A DNA stretch of 5,828 nt from Planctomycetaceae bacterium (GTDB lineage Bacteria; Planctomycetota; Planctomycetia; Planctomycetales; Planctomycetaceae): NCBI GenBank assembly GCA_003503535.1, contig DOCI01000093.1:3797-9624 (forward strand), given 5' to 3'. The notes under the pieces were generated by a model, which saw only the letters and a list, made by a program, of their open reading frames with translations, was not told the DNA's origin and ran no database searches. Below are positions 1 through 5,285 of this stretch, piece by piece (positions within the stretch are counted from its first letter, which is position 1; every line of letters starts with the position of its first letter). The position numbers were made by a program, and so were the translations under genes.

Positions 1-168
1 CGGCGATTTTGTGCAATATCTTCCCTCGGCGGCGATTTTGCTGATTTTACAAGCCGTCTAGGGTGATCGTGCATCATTATTGCGCAGTGTTCCGGTTATT
101 CCATACATGCGAATTAACACGGTTTTCCCATTCTTCTGCTGGATTCTTCATCTGGGATTCTGTAATCT

Positions 169-241
169 AATTGATGATATCATCATGTTGATCTCGTGTG
201 GCGATAATTACCTTACGGTACGTTCACGAAATTGATGATAT
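169..241. repeat. 12-bp direct repeat pair AATTGATGATAT (169-180 and 230-241)
   Basis: The same 12 bases occur at 169-180 and 230-241, with starts 61 bp apart, both in the csrA upstream region. The first copy continues into a full palindrome (172-185). The second continues as TGAACG and so carries only one half of that palindrome. The pair may be a full and a half binding site for one regulator, which is an inference. Confidence 0.55.
172..185. repeat. 14-bp perfect palindrome upstream of csrA
   Basis: TGATGATATCATCA equals its own reverse complement. It lies about 127 bp before the csrA start codon. A perfect palindrome of this size is a typical shape for a dimeric repressor or activator site, but the sequence alone does not name a regulator. 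It overlaps the first copy of the AATTGATGATAT direct repeat. Confidence 0.6.
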
Positions 242-299
242 TGAACGAGCGGAGACAGCCGTTCCATTCGACCATTCATAGCCACATCAGGCGTTAGCT

Positions 300-307
300 G
301 GAGGAAG
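300..307 (+). promoter_or_regulatory. csrA ribosome binding site
   Basis: GGAGGAAG lies 4 nt before the ATG at 312, counting from its last base; the GGAGG core (300-304) ends 7 nt before it. It is a near-ideal Shine-Dalgarno sequence and fixes the csrA start. It also holds two overlapping-style GGA triplets (300-302, 303-305), the core that CsrA proteins bind. Autoregulation at this site is therefore possible but unproven. Confidence 0.8.
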
Positions 308-311
308 AGCA

Positions 312-515
312 ATGCTAGTACTCTCAAGGAAGTCAGGCGAGAAAATCCGTATTGGTGACGATGTTGCAATCACTGTTGTTCGCATCGGTCCCAACACCGT
401 TCGCCTCGGGATTGAAGCACCACGTGACATGAGCATCCTGCGTGAAGAACTCTGTGAAGCCGACGCTCAAAAGCGAGATGATGAACAGAAAGACTCGTCC
501 GCTATTGCCGGTTAA
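312..515 (+). CDS. csrA: Carbon storage regulator CsrA (RsmA-type translational regulator)
   Basis: CsrA is a small cytoplasmic homodimer that binds GGA motifs in mRNA leaders. It usually blocks ribosome access and sometimes stabilises the transcript, controlling motility, surface attachment and carbon storage. The 67-aa product fits the family length of about 60-75 residues. The N-terminus MLVLSRKSGE and the stretch NTVRLGIEAPRDMSILREE are family hallmarks. The main RNA-contact residues are present: L4, R6 and R44, with I42 in the usual valine position. Residue 43, His in E. coli, is Leu here. The last 20 or so residues are charged (EADAQKRDDEQKD) and probably disordered. The ATG at 312 has a strong ribosome binding site. 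No fliW or flagellar gene is visible in the window, and the next gene is convergent, so csrA is probably monocistronic or the last gene of its transcript. Confidence 0.96.
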   Translation: MLVLSRKSGEKIRIGDDVAITVVRIGPNTVRLGIEAPRDMSILREELCEADAQKRDDEQKDSSAIAG

Positions 516-564
516 TTCGAATCGGAATAACAGCGTGGAGAAGTTCTGGTGTGACTTATTTCAA

Positions 565-601
565 CCAGGAATTGCATCGGCTTCTGAGACGCAATTCCTG
601 G
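565..601. repeat. 11-bp perfect inverted repeat downstream of csrA
   Basis: CCAGGAATTGC at 565-575 pairs perfectly with GCAATTCCTGG at 591-601, leaving a 15-nt loop. It starts 50 nt after the csrA stop codon. The stem is strong enough to end or protect the csrA transcript, but no run of T follows it on either strand. It is therefore called an inverted repeat and not a classical intrinsic terminator. Confidence 0.6.
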
Positions 602-837
602 GGCGCACAATCAAGCATTATGTCTCAATCTGCTCAGGTGCCATTCTCAGAGCGAGTCCTCTGAGATCTTGCCTTACCACTAATCGTCGGGTGCTATATC
701 CATGCCTGTGGTGGACTTGCTTAATGCAACATAAGAAAAAAATACCAGCATTGACTTCTATTCAATTCAGCTGACTTCTTCTTGTCCAACCCCTCGAAAT
801 CAAGACTTCCAAATTGAATATCGATACACATTGCATA

Positions 838-884
838 CTCACACAAGTGTGAGCATGGCGGCCCGATTCTGAGCTCTACTCAGA
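838..884 (-). terminator. Tandem hairpins after the TPR gene, possible terminator
   Basis: Two short hairpins lie just past the stop codon of the leftward TPR gene. The first, 868-884, has six pairs (TCTGAG with CTCAGA) around a 5-nt loop and starts 3 nt after the stop. The second, 838-853, is CTCACAC-AA-GTGTGAG, a nearly gapless inverted repeat. No T-tract follows either one on the minus strand, so the terminator role is tentative. The second could also be a protein-binding palindrome. Confidence 0.35.
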
Positions 885-887
885 TTG

Positions 888-2873
888 CTAAGGATTCGGC
901 TGGGTCAACTTCTGTTGACAGAATTTGATCAGCTCGATTGCTGCCTGGTGCGTTGGGTTGATGATCAGAACCTTTTCTCCCCAGCCAATCCCTTCGCGAT
1001 AACGGCCCTGATTGGCATAATACAAGCCGAGGTTGAGCCGAGAGTCGATATGCGTGGGGCGACTGCCTGCAAGATCAATCAGCATTTGTTCTGCTTTCGC
1101 GACCTCTACGTTGTTAAACAACATGGTCGTTGCGTAGTTCGTCTGCACGGCTGGATCTTCTGGGGCCAGCTTCATTGCTTCCGTATAATAGTCCAGAGCT
1201 TTTTGGGGATCGGTTTTGCTGTAAATATTGCCCAGATTCAGATACGGATGCATCAGCTTAGGCTCCAGGGCGATCGCTTTCTGATAAGGCTCGATCGCTT
1301 TTTCTGCTTGTCCTGTCCGCTGTAGAGCCAGGCCATAAATATTAAACGCCTTCCCCGAACCAGAGTTTAATCGAATCGCTTTTTCTCCGATGGAAACCGC
1401 TTTAAGCTCATCCTCCGGTTGATGAGTCAATAGCAACGCCCGCGTCAAATTTGTGTAGGCCCGCCCACATTCAGGAGCCTTGGCAACGGTATCGCTCCAG
1501 AGCAAAACAGGGTCCGAAAAAATCCTGTTCCTCAAGTGTGTCACTGCCATCAATGGGACTGCAGTCACTACCAGGAAAAGTGACAATATTGTTCCTCGGG
1601 AAAGATTTCGACTTTGAAGTTTTCCCGCCAGACAATACAGCCCAAGTGCCAGTGGGATAAGTATTGACAATATTGGCAGATACATCCGGTATTCAAAATA
1701 AGGATTTTCTAAGGCAATGAAACTGCTTCTCGGTCCCAGATTGATAAAGAACCAGGCTCCCAGAAATCCCCAGATCGGGGCTTTGAAGATCGCAACGAAA
1801 AACAGCAGAAAGACCACGGTCAGTGCTCCTGCACAACTCCAGAAAATCCAGGGCGCAGGCGGCTGAAGATGTCCGCGATCAAAGCAAAGATCGCTCGGCC
1901 AGAACACAAGCCTGATGTAGGTGAGGATTATTGGAGGCTGGGTCTGGAAATATTCCCAGCGACTCAGGCGGGCTCCTCTTTGCACGAACAGATCCTGACT
2001 GGAATCGCCTGAGGAGTTTGCCACTGAGGTTGAGTTTTCAGAACTCTCTACCGAACTGCTGGTCACTTGTGAAAGCTGGGTTGTCAGTGAATCCAGAGAG
2101 GGCAGCATCGCCTGCCAGCTGCTATTGAATATTAAGGTTGACCACAGGATGGCATAATAAAAGCCATGGCTTTTCCAGAGAAATTTCCAGTTATCATTCA
2201 GAAAAACCCGGTCGTACCACAGCACCAACAAAGGGGCGACGACCATCGCTTCTTTGGATCGCATGCCGAGCAGGCAGCAGAGGATCGAAAGGGTGAGCCA
2301 GAACCATTTCCACTCAATCTGATCCCGACTTTGATAGGCTTGAATCAAAGTCGCTATTGTCCCCAGAAACAGCAAGCCCATCAGTGCTTCGCTACGTTGA
2401 GAAAGATAAGTGACCGCCTGGATGTGAATGGGGTGTACTGCGAATAATACCGAGGCAATCAATGCCGTCCAGGCTGATTTTTCCTCCACCTTTGCAGTCG
2501 AGGTTGGATCTGCAGTGTTGGAATTCTTTCGTTCACAATAAAGAGTCATACTCTGGCGAATGACCAAATAAACCAGCAGGCTGCTCAGAAGGTGGATGAG
2601 CACATTTCCGATGTGAAAACTGAAAGCGGTTGAGCCAGACAGGGCTTCATTGACGGCAAACGTCCACATGGTGAAACCACGGGTATTGAGATTGTCTGTA
2701 AAAATATTGCTCGGCGGCCAGAGATAGAGGTGAAGTGAGTAGTCCCCCAGAAGCGTGTGGAAGTCATCCTGGAAAAACTCACCGGAAAAGGCATTTGCGT
2801 AAATGATGAGTGTGCAGGTCGTGATGAGCAAAATTGCCAGAAGCGAAGAACGAACCATGGAAGGTTTCCGCAT
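888..2873 (-). CDS. TMTC-like GT-C membrane glycosyltransferase with C-terminal TPR repeats
   Basis: This 661-aa product is a polytopic inner-membrane protein, probably a glycosyltransferase using a lipid-linked sugar donor. Its layout matches the TMTC/DUF1736 group. The first membrane helix (about 9-29) is followed by a loop with FFQDDFH (D36, D37), the usual GT-C acidic site. RGFTMWTFAVNEAL and FHIGNVLIHLL (65-96), HPIHIQAVTYLSQRSE (147-162), SKEAM (206-210) and YRMYLP (395-400) are family-type signatures. I estimate 10-12 membrane helices up to about residue 445. Five TPR units follow, at about 469-502, 506-539, 540-572, 574-605 and 607-640; they likely bind a protein partner or substrate. 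A serine-rich segment (268-292) interrupts the membrane domain. The start is uncertain: Met6 (2858) is an alternative and neither has a clear ribosome binding site. Acceptor and sugar cannot be read from sequence. Confidence 0.85.
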   Translation of the reverse strand: MRKPSMVRSSLLAILLITTCTLIIYANAFSGEFFQDDFHTLLGDYSLHLYLWPPSNIFTDNLNTRGFTMWTFAVNEALSGSTAFSFHIGNVLIHLLSSLLVYLVIRQSMTLYCERKNSNTADPTSTAKVEEKSAWTALIASVLFAVHPIHIQAVTYLSQRSEALMGLLFLGTIATLIQAYQSRDQIEWKWFWLTLSILCCLLGMRSKEAMVVAPLLVLWYDRVFLNDNWKFLWKSHGFYYAILWSTLIFNSSWQAMLPSLDSLTTQLSQVTSSSVESSENSTSVANSSGDSSQDLFVQRGARLSRWEYFQTQPPIILTYIRLVFWPSDLCFDRGHLQPPAPWIFWSCAGALTVVFLLFFVAIFKAPIWGFLGAWFFINLGPRSSFIALENPYFEYRMYLPILSILIPLALGLYCLAGKLQSRNLSRGTILSLFLVVTAVPLMAVTHLRNRIFSDPVLLWSDTVAKAPECGRAYTNLTRALLLTHQPEDELKAVSIGEKAIRLNSGSGKAFNIYGLALQRTGQAEKAIEPYQKAIALEPKLMHPYLNLGNIYSKTDPQKALDYYTEAMKLAPEDPAVQTNYATTMLFNNVEVAKAEQMLIDLAGSRPTHIDSRLNLGLYYANQGRYREGIGWGEKVLIINPTHQAAIELIKFCQQKLTQPNP

Positions 2874-2989
2874 GTCTCAGGTTGAATCAACTGACTCTCA
2901 GACTGGAGAGGGCATGGATACTCTCAAAAAAAGTTATTTGAGTAATCAGGCCCCAGACAGACGATGCAGGATGCCAGCCTTTAAACTAC
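2874..2989 (-). promoter_or_regulatory. Presumed promoter and leader region of the TPR gene
   Basis: The 116 bp between the terminator of the DUF1559 gene and the TPR gene start must hold the TPR gene's own promoter if it is transcribed independently. No good -35/-10 pair is seen. Two small structures are present: an 11-bp palindrome GTTGAATCAAC (2881-2891) and a hairpin with 5-bp stem CTCTC/GAGAG (2895-2910). Either could affect translation of the leader, since no clear ribosome binding site precedes the start. Confidence 0.35.
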
Positions 2990-3021
2990 AAAAACCCGAG
3001 AGAGTAAGATACTCTCCCGGG
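2990..3021 (-). terminator. Intrinsic terminator of the DUF1559 gene
   Basis: Read on the minus strand, CCCGGGAGAGTA pairs with TACTCTCTCGGG in a 12-bp stem (one G-U pair) around a 3-nt TCT loop, directly followed by TTTTTG. The GC-rich base, tight loop and T-tract are those of a textbook Rho-independent terminator. It lies 35 nt past the DUF1559 stop codon and separates that gene from the TPR gene. On the plus strand the stem is followed only by CTGTTTTC, so rightward termination would be weaker. Confidence 0.9.
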
Positions 3022-3056
3022 CTGTTTTCATCACAGTCAACTAAGATCAGATTCGA

Positions 3057-4346
3057 TTACTCGAATTTGGTTTTCTTGACCAGGCTTGTGAACAGAGTTG
3101 CTCCATTGAAGCATTCGAAGTGAGGCAATTCGATCTGGTTTGAAGTGTAACCATCAGCTTCTTCTGTTCCACCATTCATGCCGAAGCCTGGGTTGAAGAA
3201 GTGGTCATTATCCAGGTCTTTGAATGTTTTGACAGAACCATCAGCCATCAGGAGGTTAACACTTCCGCTGTGAATGGCGTACCAGTCACGAGTGTCTTGC
3301 AACCAGAGCAGGCCATCGTCTCCACCATAAGTGGTGTTCCAGGCCGCTGGAGTCGTATTTCCATCAATCAGTGATCCGAAATCGTTTGGTGAAGGGTAAG
3401 TGTCGCCACCCAAAGCAGTTGTTCCGTTCTGACCATACCAGTTGACAGCTGCTGATCCTTTAACAACATTGTCGAGGAAGTCAACATCTGGACCAGAATC
3501 ATCAATTTTAGCAGGACCATCGTTGGCTGCTTCGCAGAGGCGATCGCCAGAGGAAACGAATCCTGGGAGTTCGACAGTCAGGATCGCTTCACCAGAGTCA
3601 CCAGGAGAAGAATCTCCGAGCAGGGGAATGTTGCTTGATGGGGGATCAGCAGAGTCCATTTTTGCAATTGTCAGAGGGCCAACCGCATTAGTCAGGCCTT
3701 TGCAGGTCCCATCAGCTGGGAACCAGGTGTTTGTTCCTGTAGAACCAGTTGTAATCACAGCTGTTCCGTCACCGGGAACACCAGCGATATCAGTACGTCC
3801 GAGGTACCAGGATGCGGCGTAGTTGGTGGCGTATCCCTTTTCCAGGAAGTTGCGCACGAGGTATTGACCGCGAGCAGCAGAGAAAGAAGCTCCACCAGTA
3901 CCGGAAGTTGTGAATTCGGCACAGGCACCTTCAGACAGTCGGTAGGCGAGAGTTGGTCCGAGTTTACCAGTTCCTGAGGTGTCTCCACCGAGCAGTTCAT
4001 TGAACTTTTCAGAAACGCCGAATGGGCTGGAAGGACAACGCAAAGCAGTACCAGAACCGGAACCCTGGTTAACAAGGTCGGCGACGAAACCGTAAGTATC
4101 GGGGCAGCCATCTCGGTTGTAGTCGAAGGTACCTGTGCAGAGTCGACCTTTAGGATCGGAATCAGCGAAGGTGTACATAGAAATTCCGAACTGACGCAAG
4201 TTGTTTTTGCACTGTGTGCTACGAGCCGCTTCGCGGGCACGTTGAACAGCTGGGAGCAGCAGAGCTGCCAGGATGGCGATGATCGCGATAACGACCAAGA
4301 GTTCGATCAGGGTGAAGCCGGCACGCTTCATGGAACGAGTCTTCAT
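3057..4346 (-). CDS. DUF1559 protein with type IV pilin-like N-terminus and H-x9-DG motif
   Basis: The 429-aa product is a probable exported, membrane-anchored pseudopilin-like protein of the planctomycete DUF1559 family, whose role is unknown. A basic leader ([10 protein letters not shown]) ends at Gly10, the expected prepilin peptidase site, followed by FTLIE with Glu15 at mature position 5. A hydrophobic helix runs to about residue 33, then [21 protein letters not shown], typical of the family. Near the C-terminus, [14 protein letters not shown] fits the H-x9-DG signature (H359, D369, G370). Two Asp-rich loops, DYNRDGCPD (75-83) and DLDND (377-381), resemble calcium-binding loops. The ATG at 4346 is chosen because GGAG (4355-4358) lies 8 nt upstream. 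A longer frame from a TTG at 4379 adds 11 residues without support. An intrinsic terminator follows, so the gene is probably monocistronic. Prepilin processing is inferred from the motif. Confidence 0.93.
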   Translation of the reverse strand: MKTRSMKRAGFTLIELLVVIAIIAILAALLLPAVQRAREAARSTQCKNNLRQFGISMYTFADSDPKGRLCTGTFDYNRDGCPDTYGFVADLVNQGSGSGTALRCPSSPFGVSEKFNELLGGDTSGTGKLGPTLAYRLSEGACAEFTTSGTGGASFSAARGQYLVRNFLEKGYATNYAASWYLGRTDIAGVPGDGTAVITTGSTGTNTWFPADGTCKGLTNAVGPLTIAKMDSADPPSSNIPLLGDSSPGDSGEAILTVELPGFVSSGDRLCEAANDGPAKIDDSGPDVDFLDNVVKGSAAVNWYGQNGTTALGGDTYPSPNDFGSLIDGNTTPAAWNTTYGGDDGLLWLQDTRDWYAIHSGSVNLLMADGSVKTFKDLDNDHFFNPGFGMNGGTEEADGYTSNQIELPHFECFNGATLFTSLVKKTKFE

Positions 4347-4354
4347 TAAGTGTT

Positions 4355-4358
4355 CTCC
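4355..4358 (-). promoter_or_regulatory. DUF1559 gene ribosome binding site
   Basis: On the minus strand, TTGGAGAA precedes the ATG at 4346, with 8 nt between GGAG and the start codon. This decides the start in favour of 4346 over the upstream TTG at 4379 and the downstream ATG at 4331. Confidence 0.7.
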
Positions 4359-4388
4359 AACAAATTTAGAGAGTGACAATGTGTGCTA

Positions 4389-4403
4389 CCGTGACCCTCA
4401 CGG
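4389..4403. repeat. 6-bp inverted repeat in the DUF1559 gene upstream region
   Basis: CCGTGA-CCC-TCACGG is perfect in both arms with a 3-nt centre. It lies 43 nt upstream of the DUF1559 start. It could be an operator or a hairpin in the mRNA leader. Confidence 0.5.
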
Positions 4404-4485
4404 CAACGTATAAGAATAGAGCTGAGCGCTGGACCTCTGCACCGGTTTCTAGAACCTGCGATCATCCATAACACTCGGGCGTAAA

Positions 4486-4502
4486 TCGAAAAATTTTTTC
4501 GA
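4486..4502. repeat. AT-rich 17-bp palindrome upstream of the DUF1559 gene
   Basis: TCGAAAAA-T-TTTTTCGA has 8-bp perfect arms around one central base. It lies about 140 bp upstream of the DUF1559 start. Such a site may bend DNA, bind a dimeric regulator, or end transcription as a weak bidirectional structure. Confidence 0.5.
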
Positions 4503-4763
4503 CTCACAAAATTTTCCAACATGAAGCAACCGATGAGCGTAATCCTTACCACATGAGTTGTTCGATGTTGATGTGAGCAGTTGCCCGCTCGGCATTAAAC
4601 TGCCTCGTACCCAAATAGGCAACGAATGCCTGGTGCGTCCCTGCAAACTAATATTCTCAGAAGAAGGCTTAGAGAATGAATTGTGAAGATTGTCCAAAAT
4701 TTTGAACTGACCTGTGCACAATTTTGATTCAAGCCTTAATCGCTGACAGAGATTTCTCATTCA

Positions 4764-4873
4764 GTTTTCTGTCGGCTGGTCCTCTTCCTGTCTTGCATGA
4801 TTCCAATTCCATGCAACCAGGACTGCTATGCACATTTGATGGCGGTGTGCTAACCGCTCGTTTTCTGTCGGCT
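4764..4873. repeat. 14-bp direct repeat pair GTTTTCTGTCGGCT
   Basis: Identical copies lie at 4764-4777 and 4860-4873, with starts 96 bp apart. Between them lie two hairpins: TTGCATG/CATGCAA at 4793-4816 with a 10-nt loop, and GCGGT/ACCGC at 4842-4857. The second copy runs into another imperfect hairpin, GGCTA/TAGCC at 4870-4898. The function is unknown. Confidence 0.55.
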
Positions 4874-5184
4874 AATTAGAAGGTGAATTCTTATAGCCGC
4901 CTGCTGACCGTCTGAGATGTTTTGTTTATAAATTCCGTATGTTTATGCTTTGTGAAGTCATCGAGAAGATCTCAAAAAACTGAAAAAAGATCAGTTGGGA
5001 TGCTTCCTGTTGAATGTTGTGGGATAGGAGAATCTCTACGAGTTCCCGATCAATTTCTAAGTATCGTATCCCGAAATAGGAACAAGACATCAATGGAACG
5101 TTAAGATCCTGTTAATCTCCCGCGATTCTGCCTCGTTGAAGTAAGGAGCCTGTCAGATCTAACAGCTCAGAATGATTGGCATGT

Positions 5185-5206
5185 CCGTTTTCCTGAATCA
5201 GAACGG
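5185..5206 (+). terminator. Short hairpin with T-rich tail, weak terminator candidate
   Basis: CCGTTTT (5185-5191) pairs with AGAACGG (5200-5206), with one T-G wobble and an 8-nt loop, followed by TTTCGTGCTTT. The stem is only 7 bp and its tail is interrupted, so termination would be weak. It could end a rightward transcript from the unexplained region before the FAD gene. Confidence 0.25.
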
Positions 5207-5214
5207 TTTCGTGC

Positions 5215-5266
5215 TTTCGAGTGATGTGAAATTTATTGAGTGGTCTACAATAAAATGGACTCGAAA
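5215..5266. repeat. 8-bp inverted repeat flanking a -10-like element before the FAD gene
   Basis: TTTCGAGT (5215-5222) is the exact reverse complement of ACTCGAAA (5259-5266). Between them lies TACAAT (5246-5251), a 5-of-6 match to the -10 consensus, placed so that transcription would begin shortly before the ribosome binding site. No good -35 is seen 16-18 bp upstream, so an activator or another sigma factor may be needed if this is the promoter. Confidence 0.35.
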
Positions 5267-5270
5267 CTGG

Positions 5271-5277
5271 TAAGGGA
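5271..5277 (+). promoter_or_regulatory. Ribosome binding site of the FAD gene
   Basis: TAAGGGA lies 8 nt before the TTG at 5286. Its first three bases form a TAA stop in the same frame, so translation cannot start further upstream. This supports TTG as the start codon. Confidence 0.7.
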
Positions 5278-5285
5278 CTGGACTA

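Larger units (their letters stand above)
1..311. other. Region upstream of csrA without a confident gene
   Basis: No convincing gene is seen here. One forward frame is open from base 2 to a TAG at 59-61, reading GDFVQYLPSAAILLILQAV. This could be the hydrophobic end of a protein starting left of the window, but 19 codons cannot decide it. An 11-bp direct repeat (CGGCGATTTTG at 1-11 and 30-40) lies within it at a 29-bp spacing, so the copies fall in different frames. The rest up to the csrA ribosome binding site is probably promoter and leader. It contains a perfect 14-bp palindrome (172-185) and a 12-bp direct repeat (169-180, 230-241). A -10-like GATAAT occurs at 203-208, but no matching -35 is seen, so no promoter is called. 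Confidence 0.5.
516..887. other. Convergent intergenic region between csrA and the TPR gene
   Basis: This stretch separates the 3' ends of two convergent genes. A reading frame from 442 to 774 overlaps csrA out of frame and has no recognisable protein features, so no gene is called. The region holds three inverted repeats: 565-601, 838-853 and 868-884. None is followed by a good T-tract on either strand. Transcription from both sides presumably ends here, perhaps through these hairpins or Rho. Nothing else is recognisable. Confidence 0.5.
4347..5285. other. 939-bp divergent intergenic region with many small structures
   Basis: No credible protein gene is seen here. A leftward frame (4449-4760) and a rightward TTG-started frame (4922-5104) are open, but they have no ribosome binding site, recognisable motif or protein-like composition. 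The stretch separates divergent genes, so it must hold promoters for both. It contains palindromes at 4389-4403 and 4486-4502, small hairpins around 4580-4631, 4653-4677, 4793-4816 and 4842-4857, a 14-bp direct repeat (4764-4777, 4860-4873), and further palindromes at 5150-5165, 5185-5206 and 5215-5266. A small non-coding RNA gene is possible. No tRNA, tmRNA, RNase P or SRP RNA signature is visible. Confidence 0.5.

Noticed and set aside
2..61. Possible 3' end of a membrane protein gene (GDFVQYLPSAAILLILQAV then TAG)
   Set aside because: Only 19 codons are visible, another forward frame is also open over most of this interval, and an out-of-frame direct repeat runs through it. It could be real, but the window cannot show it.
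203..208. GATAAT as a csrA promoter -10
   Set aside because: No acceptable -35 hexamer lies 16-18 bp upstream, and a single hexamer in AT-rich DNA is weak evidence.
442..774. Forward 110-codon reading frame overlapping the end of csrA
   Set aside because: It starts out of frame inside csrA, has no ribosome binding site or recognisable motif, and spans the perfect inverted repeat at 565-601.
885..2447. Several rightward frames inside the TPR gene
   Set aside because: They lie antisense to a gene with clear domain structure and have no features of their own, so they are shadows of its codon pattern.
4347..4379. TTG-started 11-residue N-terminal extension of the DUF1559 protein
   Set aside because: The ATG at 4346 has GGAG 8 nt upstream and gives a normal prepilin leader. 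The extension would make the leader unusually long and overlaps that ribosome binding site.
4449..4760. Leftward 103-codon reading frame upstream of the DUF1559 gene
   Set aside because: There is no ribosome binding site before its ATG and no domain, signal peptide or hydrophobic pattern. It crosses the palindrome and hairpins of the region. A small hypothetical protein cannot be fully excluded.
4922..5104. Rightward 60-codon frame starting at TTG
   Set aside because: It has no ribosome binding site, an unusual start and no protein-like features; it is probably chance.
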